In this document: piece by piece, positions 59,001-64,000 of the stretch | Position numbering within the stretch: the stretch's first letter is position 1 | Layout: each line of letters opens with the position of its first letter | NCBI RefSeq assembly: GCF_018320785.1 | Contig: NC_054879.1 | Span: forward strand, 43,080,698-43,144,697 | DNA length: 64,000 bases | Source of the DNA: Cheilinus undulatus | Taxonomy: Eukaryota > Chordata > Actinopteri > Labriformes > Labridae | Direction of reading: 5' to 3' | Position numbers and translations under genes: made by a program | The notes under the pieces: generated by a model | What the model saw: only the letters and a program-made list of their open reading frames with translations | Databases searched by the model: none | Told to the model about the DNA's origin: nothing

Positions 59001-59653
59001 TCTTGAAAAGTTTACAAAGCCCTTTCCAAGGCTTTGGAACTCCAGCGAACCACAGTCAGAGCCATTATCCACAAATGGAGAAAACTGGGAACAGTGGTGA
59101 ACCTTCCCAGGAGTGGTCGGCCAACCAAAATTACTCCACAGTGATATGACAGACTTATCACCAGTTATCACAAGCGCTTGATTTTAGTTATTAGGCTCAG
59201 GGGGCAATTAATTTTTCACATAGGGCCAGATAGGTTTGGATTGTTTTACCCTCAATAAATAAAATCTACATTTACAAACAGCATTTTGTATTTACTTGGA
59301 TTGTCTTTGTGAGATATTAAAATTGGTTTGATGATCCGAAACATTTAAGTGTGATAAATATGCAAAAAAAAAATTAGGAATCAGGAATACTTTTCATTGC
59401 ACTGTATAAAAAAATGATTTAAAGGTTTTTAAAGAGGTCCTGGATTGTTCTGCTGAGGCGCTGTGTGACTCTGTACCTTATGGATCTGGTAAGTGAGTTC
59501 TCCAGCCTCCTCACTGTGGACCGTGTACGTGTGAAGCAGCGTGCCGAAAGGCTTGAAATTGGCCTCTTTCTCCAGGAGTGAGATGAAGTCGTCAGTGTTG
59601 CAGGTGAACCCTGCTGGGATGATTTCCCGAATCTTCCCTTCAACATCATCAGA
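46901..59653 (-). CDS. hat1: hat1, histone acetyltransferase type B catalytic subunit (seven 3' exons; 5' part outside the window)
   Basis: HAT1 transfers acetyl from acetyl-CoA to newly made histone H4 (Lys5 and Lys12) together with the RBBP7-type chaperone, in cytoplasm and nucleus before chromatin assembly. Seven minus-strand exons (59477-59653, 57549-57670, 56861-56965, 56445-56551, 55758-55909, 52668-52784, 46901-47071) sum to 951 nt, that is 316 codons plus TGA, with no internal stop and compatible phases. The product follows human HAT1 from about residue 104 to the end. The GNAT acetyl-CoA loop QGEGHGAQ and the AEDPS motif are intact; the latter carries the glutamate equivalent to human catalytic Glu276. 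All introns are GT-AG. The N-terminal ~103 residues are not found between 59654 and 64000, so the first exons probably lie further right. Introns are loaded with transposons but all visible splice sites look functional. Identity is very secure; exon borders were read by eye. Confidence 0.97.
47371..48367. mobile_element. TTAA-flanked piggyBac-type non-autonomous element in the last hat1 intron
   Basis: The ends CCCTTAGAGCTCAC and, inverted, CCCTTAGAGCTCACGCAGCA match and are flanked by TTAA (47367-47370 and 48368-48371). This is the piggyBac target and terminal CCC. The interior has a 17-bp hairpin (47746-47782), an A run, and two diverged tandem copies of a ~200-bp block (about 47930-48120 and 48130-48325). 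There is no coding capacity. Confidence 0.8.
48372..49734. other. hat1 intron, complex non-repetitive block
   Basis: 48480-49340 is non-repetitive and holds a 210-codon plus-strand frame (48495-49127). The frame has no recognisable domain, ends in a poly-lysine run from an A tract, and lies antisense in an intron. Conserved non-coding DNA or chance are the likely explanations. Confidence 0.35.
49738..50037 (-). mobile_element. SINE-like element with tRNA-like head
   Basis: On the minus strand it opens gcagtggctagcgctgttgc (A-box-like) and has ggttcacttcc (B-box-like). It then runs into the cggagtac...tgggaggaag and ctatggccaatttagagtga core known from many fish repeats. The tail ends gcccccagcgacc. 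Confidence 0.7.
50040..50215. repeat. Fragment of the repeat also present at 20240-20350
   Basis: gcaaatattgattaaaacta, then gataaagcagttatt and cgcataggcct match 20243-20330 over about 110 bp. It abuts the SINE head, which suggests the SINE landed in this older element. Confidence 0.6.
50430..50735 (-). pseudogene. Tc1/mariner transposase fragment
   Basis: Plus-strand phrases caacatgttttggtatgctt, ctgcccttcacctgaa, ggcacagtgcagtcagacag and ctgccaaacccag match the antisense of a fish Tc1 transposase (DDE core) of a subfamily other than that at 25.5 kb. It contains several stops and has lost both ends. Confidence 0.6.
50736..52199. other. hat1 intron with one element end and unassigned sequence
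   Basis: tagggctgaacgatttgcaa at 50735 starts a common fish element (aataatctaa, ttgcgattgcgattt follow), but no right end was found. The rest of this intron part is unassigned. Confidence 0.4.
52200..52381 (-). mobile_element. tRNA-derived SINE
   Basis: Read on the minus strand, gcactggtttagctcaccca (A-box-like) is followed by ctggttcgattcctggtctc (B-box-like) and a tail of gaagacatgcaccaaatggc orientation ending in cctttattttttgg. It lies upstream of the last hat1 intron's acceptor, away from the splice sites. Confidence 0.7.
52668..52784 (-). CDS. hat1: hat1 exon (human ~326-364)
   Basis: This exon gives 39 codons, KHARRVYEILRLRATDMSDE followed by EKAREYRLEVKRRLFLPYR. The acceptor is ctttag and the donor AGG|gtgagt. 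It matches the helical C-terminal extension of HAT1 after the GNAT fold. A 2973-nt intron carrying a decayed Tc1 element lies upstream, and a 5596-nt repeat-rich intron lies downstream. Confidence 0.93.
53265..55476 (+). mobile_element. Tc1/mariner element with dead transposase, reopened by later insertions
   Basis: The ends caggtgcgtctcaaaaa and, inverted, ctggtacatctaaaaa are flanked by TA (53263-53264 and 55477-55478). The transposase starts at ATG 53474 (MGKTADLTTDTLHKEGKPHK) and is readable in pieces to about 54210. QQDFTP keeps the second Asp, but the catalytic Glu site reads DLNPRKPM followed by a stop, so Glu is replaced by Lys. The gene is broken after the stretch for the final helix by about 1 kb of insertions (54216-55240). 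It resides in a hat1 intron on the opposite strand. Confidence 0.85.
54607..55232. mobile_element. TTAA-target element nested in the 53265 Tc1 copy
   Basis: The ends GGGGGACATATT and, inverted, GGGGAACATATTATGC are flanked by TTAA (54603-54606 and 55233-55236). A tRNA-like fragment lies inside at about 54890-54985: inverse strand gctcagtgggtttccctgct and gatggttcaaatcccagtc. A piggyBac or Kolobok origin is possible. Confidence 0.7.
55758..55909 (-). CDS. hat1: hat1 exon with the catalytic glutamate (human ~275-325)
   Basis: This 152-nt exon begins AEDPSESYVKLRDYVLVKL and ends EKLKINK in phase 0. Its first Glu aligns with human Glu276, the general base of the reaction. The acceptor is ttctcag and the donor AAG|gtgatg. 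The stretch KLCQGLPSFAADKLHLGF differs from human mainly in the FAADKLHL segment, as expected between fish and mammals. Confidence 0.96.
55910..56444 (-). other. hat1 intron without recognised repeat
   Basis: This 535-nt intron contains a plus-strand A run near 56416-56432 close to its donor end. No mobile element is identified. Confidence 0.7.
56445..56551 (-). CDS. hat1: hat1 exon with the acetyl-CoA binding motif (human ~239-274)
   Basis: This 107-nt exon encodes SQMLILPPFQGEGHGAQLLE and continues through AVHRFYCSLPKVQDIT. It holds GNAT motif A (Q-G-x-G-H-G-A), which binds the pyrophosphate of acetyl-CoA. The acceptor is aaacag and the donor ACAG|gtgagc. The Ala codon just before the catalytic Glu is split across this junction. 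Confidence 0.95.
56861..56965 (-). CDS. hat1: hat1 exon (human residues ~205-238)
   Basis: This 105-nt exon completes the split Val codon and encodes FEKYNKDGETLYATVGYMTV followed by YNYYVYPDKTRPRV. The acceptor is ccacag and the donor GTAAG|gtaatt. It covers GNAT core strands; the VGYMTVYNYYVYP block is highly conserved. The exon ends two bases into the Ser codon that opens the acetyl-CoA binding exon. Confidence 0.96.
56966..57548 (-). other. hat1 intron without recognised repeat
   Basis: This 583-nt intron is complex in its left part, with cccccccagacgtcggcgtg near 57065. It may include conserved sequence. No element is identified. Confidence 0.6.
57549..57670 (-). CDS. hat1: hat1 exon (human residues ~164-204)
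   Basis: This 122-nt exon starts ADITCPGFQEYHERLQTF and ends in DRWDFFLV, with the last Val codon split after two bases. The acceptor is ccccag and the donor CTTGT|gtgagt. The block FLMWFIETASFIDIDDDRW is nearly identical to mammalian HAT1 and is part of the acetyltransferase core that contacts the H4 tail. Confidence 0.96.
57801..58427. mobile_element. hAT-like element in a hat1 intron
   Basis: The left end cagtgatcatcaactgtagg is followed by ccatccggccccc-type subterminal sequence. The right end gagccgatgacccc is its imperfect inverse. ggggccacatccggcccccc and tgtccggcccccacaag are typical of this class. Target duplication is unclear. Confidence 0.55.
58582..59404. mobile_element. Internally deleted Tc1/mariner element with long inverted ends
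   Basis: It is flanked by TA (58580-58581 and 59405-59406). Both ends share over 100 bp of inverted sequence containing tcctgattcctgat, gtttcggatcatcaaacc and tctcacaaagacaaccca. The interior keeps only the 5' part of a transposase matching the 25545-26800 family (ccttcccaggagtggtcggc encodes the GRP linker); the DDE domain is deleted. It sits in a hat1 intron. Confidence 0.88.
59477..59653 (-). CDS. hat1: hat1 exon, first one visible (human residues ~104-163)
   Basis: This exon gives 59 codons in phase 0, beginning SDDVEGKIREIIP and ending GELTYQIHK. It is the end of the Hat1 N-terminal domain and its link to the GNAT fold, including the conserved FKPFGTLLHTY stretch. The acceptor reads ttgcag and the donor AAG|gtacag. 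It is one residue shorter than human in the variable loop after LLHTY. A deleted Tc1 element ends 72 bp beyond the donor. Confidence 0.95.
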
Positions 59654-62600
59654 CTGCAAGACACAATATGTAAAAATTAGTCAAATAAAGGCTGATCTGT
59701 TCAACCTGAAAGAATTCTACAATTGTCACCATTGTGGTAGTTAACTTGTATACTTAAACTTTCTTGTTATAAACATGGATTAAAACTCAGGGGAAATTTT
59801 GGTTCTTAAACTTGGCAAGATTGTATGATTGGGAAATAGTGCCAAAACTCCTATAAATTAAAGCTGGAAGCATACATGAAAGGAAAACCATTAGGCAATT
59901 AAAACTGTCAGCTGAGCAGAAACCACAGCAGCAACCCCCACCCATCACAGCCCCCCTGTCCCAATGAAAAGACCACTTAAATCAGTACATTTACTACTTA
60001 TGTTAAACCATGAATATGTGATGAAGTTGCCACAATAAAACGCATTTCTGCTTCTCACTGGGAAATTAAATCTTATGAATTGATCTCAACTTAACAAACC
60101 TTTGGGGCATCCATAATAGAGGCCTCTCCTCTAATCCTGCCAAGTGAACCCAATCAAATGAATTTGCCCTCCGCATTTTTTCAAAGAGCCCTGCAGACAA
60201 AGGGGCCCTACCCTTGGACTTTTTACTCAGTGCAACCTGTGGTTAGTTCAGCTGTAATGTTTGCATTGTATCCATTTCCACAAGGATTGACATGAGAACA
60301 CTTCGCTAAGCAGCCCTTTCACACCATTTACATGTGTGATGGGCATTATTTCAGCAAAGAGACCCTTGCTGCTCAGCATTGAAGACTGGGAAATGAAGAA
60401 GGTCTGAGCAAAATGCACTACAAAAGGCTAATACAACATGCTGCTAATTCCCCACCCTTTCAGACATCAGCTAATATCTAACTGGAAGTAATGCACCTGC
60501 AGCTGAATGCCTCTTAACCATTGTAATTGTTCAGCCACATTTCTAAGGAACATGGAGGATACTTAAAAGGCCATGGACAAACACGTCCCTTTGTCCGGGC
60601 CACTCTCCTAAATACTAGACTCTAAATTGCACAGCCGTCCAGAATAGATGCCTCAGTTTGGCATGAATATAACTTAACAAGGTACCTTTAGAACATTTTG
60701 TTAATGTCTTTGATTTCTAACAATACACACAAAGGGAGTAAAAACTATCTAATTTGTTTCATTGGCATTATTTCATCTGTTTAATCTACACCAGGGACTC
60801 TTTTACATTCAAAATCCACACAAGTTTTTCATTTTGTTGACAATTATTTATTCTGTGGCTCTCAACATACTCAATACTTAGACTCTTTTCAATACTGCAT
60901 GTTTTAAAAAGCTGTTATTTAATGACAAAAGTGGGGCTGCACAATTTTGGATAAAGCTAGCATTGCAATATCTTCTCCTGATATTAAAAACTGTACAATG
61001 TGTGAATAATTTCTTCAATATTTCAGTTATAAATTGGATGCAATTACTAAAACATTAAAGAATGTACATTAGTCATAGCTGAGTTTTTATGCCCATCATG
61101 CTTTTGTTGTGTTTACAACGTGTGACCCCTAAATGAATCCAATCAAGCAGTTTAAGTGCTTTTAAATTAAAGGTTGGATGTTATTGTTGTTTTTCTAGGG
61201 CCAATACTGATACAGATAATTAGTAGCTCAGGAGACTGATTGCTGATATTTGGAACTGATATGCAATTATTATGATGTATAAAATGTATTAAATTTGGCC
61301 AAAGCAACACAGCATGATCATTAAAATGACAAAAATAACTCAGACGTAGCCCACTATGCATGAGAAACAGCACAGAGTGAGACAGTAGAAAAGGGAAAAA
61401 AGGAAGTGGCGCAATCCATCACTGTCAGTAGCACCCAGGCCTCAGTGCTGATTGGCTAGAGCTCATGTGACATCTACTCATAGAGCAGTGGTTCTCAACT
61501 GGAGGGTCGGGACACAAAAGTGGGTTGCAAAGGTCTGTCCAATGGGTCGTGAATGTTACCAGCTTAATCTAAGAGTGGCTGATATCTAGTTTTAACTCAT
61601 TTGATTGATTGAAAATGATACAAATGCATGCCCTTGATCCAACGAGTAAAATTAAATTTGTTTCCTAATTTCATATTCTGCACTCGTGCACTTTGTACTG
61701 ATGCACTTTATCGTACCTTGACTTTTTATGACGATTGAGTTTGTCTGTTTACATTGATTTGAGCGTATTTCTGGATGTGTAGTTTGAATGTATTTTGTAG
61801 TTTTTTGCTGGGAGGGGCATGTGCAGTTTTGTTGTATTTATGCAATGACGATAAAGGCTTCTATTCTATTCTATTCAATGAGTAAAATGAACACATACTG
61901 ACTGAGATATAAAAGTCTCAACTTTTTTTGTACTATTGGTGATAAATCAAGACTTCTGTGACGTACTCAGTGTAAATGTTCCAACTGCAAAAACAATGAC
62001 ACTCAGATTTATCCATCAGCCCTAATCAATAGCTCTGAAATGTCCTAAAGGTCAGAAAAACAAAATACAGATCCATTTCTTACCAAAAGAGACAGCATTG
62101 ATCGATTTGCAAGTCAATACAATCAATGCTGCCAGTGTTTAGCGCAGCTTAAGGTGGTATTGCTGAAGTTTGTAGATAGCTTTTTTGCTACTGTTGTCGA
62201 AGTAGGGCCTTTCATCTTATTTGCTGATTTGATCCTTTACCTAAAGTTTGTACAAACTTTTACAAATCAGATTTAAAGACCTTTTAAGGCCTAAACTGAG
62301 GAAACTAATATCTCTTTTTGCACAGCAAATGGTAAAAGATGAAAGGCATGCAAGACGAGTTGGTGTGCAGGACTAGGGCTCGCATAGAACCAGACATTTT
62401 TGGTCATAAGAACCCCAAATTGGTGGTTTTTGGCACATTTAATGCCTTTATTCCATCACTATTCTGTATAGTGATATTTATCATTACACAGAGACAGGCA
62501 GATAGGCTAGGTACAGGCTGCACTGCTGTAAATGATGTTAATTGTAACATGGACAAGCATAGACATCAAAAAAATGTATATAGAAAAAGAAGACTTTTCA

Positions 62601-64000
62601 AGGATCTGCAGAAACCCTGTTTACGTGAGCCAGCAAGTTTTTTTTTTTTAATTTTGAATCATTGCTATGCTTTATTCTAACAGTTAAATGTGTCTTTCAG
62701 TTAATGACTTTATCTGACGGCTACCCCTCGAAGCAGTTTCGGACATTGAAAATAACATAGAAAAAGTCATTTTTACGCTGATGATCATTTTTGCTTCTGA
62801 AAAAACATTTATGTCAATAATAGTCTGATTCATACCCAGCTAAAAACGCTTCACGGGAGCTTTAAATAACATTCTAGTTGAAACTAGGGTGAAATTTTTC
62901 TAACTCACATGCACAAAAATGTCTGAGAAACACCAGTGTTTTCTGTTTTCTGTGAGAAATCCAACATTTGGGGTGTTTCTGGCTAATTTAAAATTTGAAA
63001 AAGAAGATTTTTTCCCCCAATGAGAGTCTTATATTAACATGGCAGCTGCATAAACTCCATCTCTGCCTCCCCTCCTGCCTCTCTCTCTCCCTCTTCTCTC
63101 ACCAGCTGCACCGCACCCCAAGCGTCCGAATGCACTCAGAGACAAACCCTCTTCAGAGAGCAGCCTGAACTCTGCTGCTCTCTACCTCTACACCAGCTGC
63201 ACTCAAACCCTTAACAAGGTGAACACTCAGGGGTCAATACTCAACACTAAGCAGTGGCACACACTAAGCCAGCAGCCATCACATTTCTGTTTGAATATCT
63301 GCTTCAAACTATGTTCCCCAAAAAGTCTAATGGCTCTCTTTGGGTTAAAAAACACTCAAGTGGTTGCCTTTTGGGTTGCCACGATACCAGATTTTTAAAC
63401 TTCAAATATGACACTAGGAAAAAAATCAAATGACATTAATGCTGGTTTTGATATAATGGAAACAAAAATATACATCCTAGGGACTGAATATTGTATCATT
63501 ATTATTTGTTTTTGATCACTAATGCAGTAAAACTCCTGCACATGTACAAATACGCTGGCAATGTTTGAGTTACAAAGGTTCATCAAAGTAACATGAAATA
63601 TATTGTTTTAAAAAGTACTAGGATAAAGCTGTTTCCAATTTTTAATACCTTTCAACAGCCCTCAAATTCCCTGTGGTATATGCTATTAATTTACCGCTGT
63701 GTCATTAAAATCCATATTGTACAAGAAGCCTCTCTGACCAAGCATTTGTTTCTAGTTTCTAGTTGAAGCATTTTTTTTCCCATTTCTCTGGTAAAATAAA
63801 TCACAACAAGACAGAGAATCAAAGGAAGTTTATTTCCTTTTTCTCCACTTCTGTGGAATCAATATGTGCAATACTGAAGTGTGCAGTTTAATCTGTGATT
63901 TAGCCTCTGTGTGCCATAACAAAATGCAAGAAATCTCAAGTGCAACAGTAGAAGACGTAAAACTATTTCTAATGATTGCAGGTAACATCTTGTGTACAAT
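59654..64000 (-). other. Upstream hat1 intron sequence (no exon found)
   Basis: No sequence encoding the conserved HAT1 N-terminal segment (human residues ~1-103) could be found on the minus strand here. 59860-60660 is complex and may be conserved. 60935-61370 has fragments of common fish elements (ggggctgcacaattttgg, gggccaatactgata). 61480-61560 has a cagtggttctcaactgg terminus. 61690-61880 ends in tattctattctattc, like a LINE tail. 62360-62640 is a repeat also seen at 7.7-8.0 kb. 63060-63230 is CT-rich. Confidence 0.5.

Noticed and set aside
62339..62680. Plus-strand 113-residue frame
   Set aside because: It lies in a dispersed repeat with relatives at 7.7 and 9.2 kb whose frames are not kept open.

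Overview
The window is repeat-rich vertebrate DNA. Introns with GT-AG borders, tRNA-derived SINEs, a decayed non-LTR retrotransposon, several Tc1/mariner remnants and a very high density of short hAT-like and TTAA-target elements point to a teleost fish, probably a spiny-rayed one. The organism call is inference. The window is intron and intergenic sequence apart from one recognisable protein-coding gene.

That gene is hat1, the catalytic subunit of the type B histone acetyltransferase. It runs on the minus strand through roughly the right quarter of the window (stop codon at 46901, first visible exon ending at 59653). Seven exons are present. They join in frame into 316 codons plus a stop, matching human HAT1 from about residue 104 to the C-terminus. 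The exons for the first ~103 residues were not found and probably lie beyond position 64000. The introns carry a TTAA-flanked piggyBac-type element, two SINEs, a Tc1 element with another element inside it, a hAT-like element, and a deleted Tc1 element ending 72 bp from a splice donor.

Positions 1-46400 hold no gene I can name. Repeats alternate with quieter, more complex stretches: 3.8-6.3, 9.8-10.8, 15-17.5, 20.9-21.8, 24.2-25.3, 28.3-29.6, 33.9-34.2 and 37.9-39.2 kb. These have the look of conserved non-coding DNA, but that can only be tested by alignment. In mammals the flank downstream of HAT1 leads to METAP1D and then DLX1/DLX2. No METAP1D exon is visible here.

The clearest structural signals are insertions whose order can be read from target-site duplications. 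One is a hAT-like element at 407-2062, split by a second hAT-like element and by a 266-bp palindromic element. Others are interleaved inverted repeats near 8.2-9.0 kb, two hAT-like elements with different ends but the same internal minisatellite motif (14.0 and 42.8 kb), and a LINE copy split by a DNA element at 31.5-32.3 kb. I found no convincing new biological system. The observations most worth follow-up are the nested or palindromic elements, the shared internal satellites, one unrecognised reading frame with a signal-peptide-like start at 38.7 kb, and the candidate conserved non-coding blocks.
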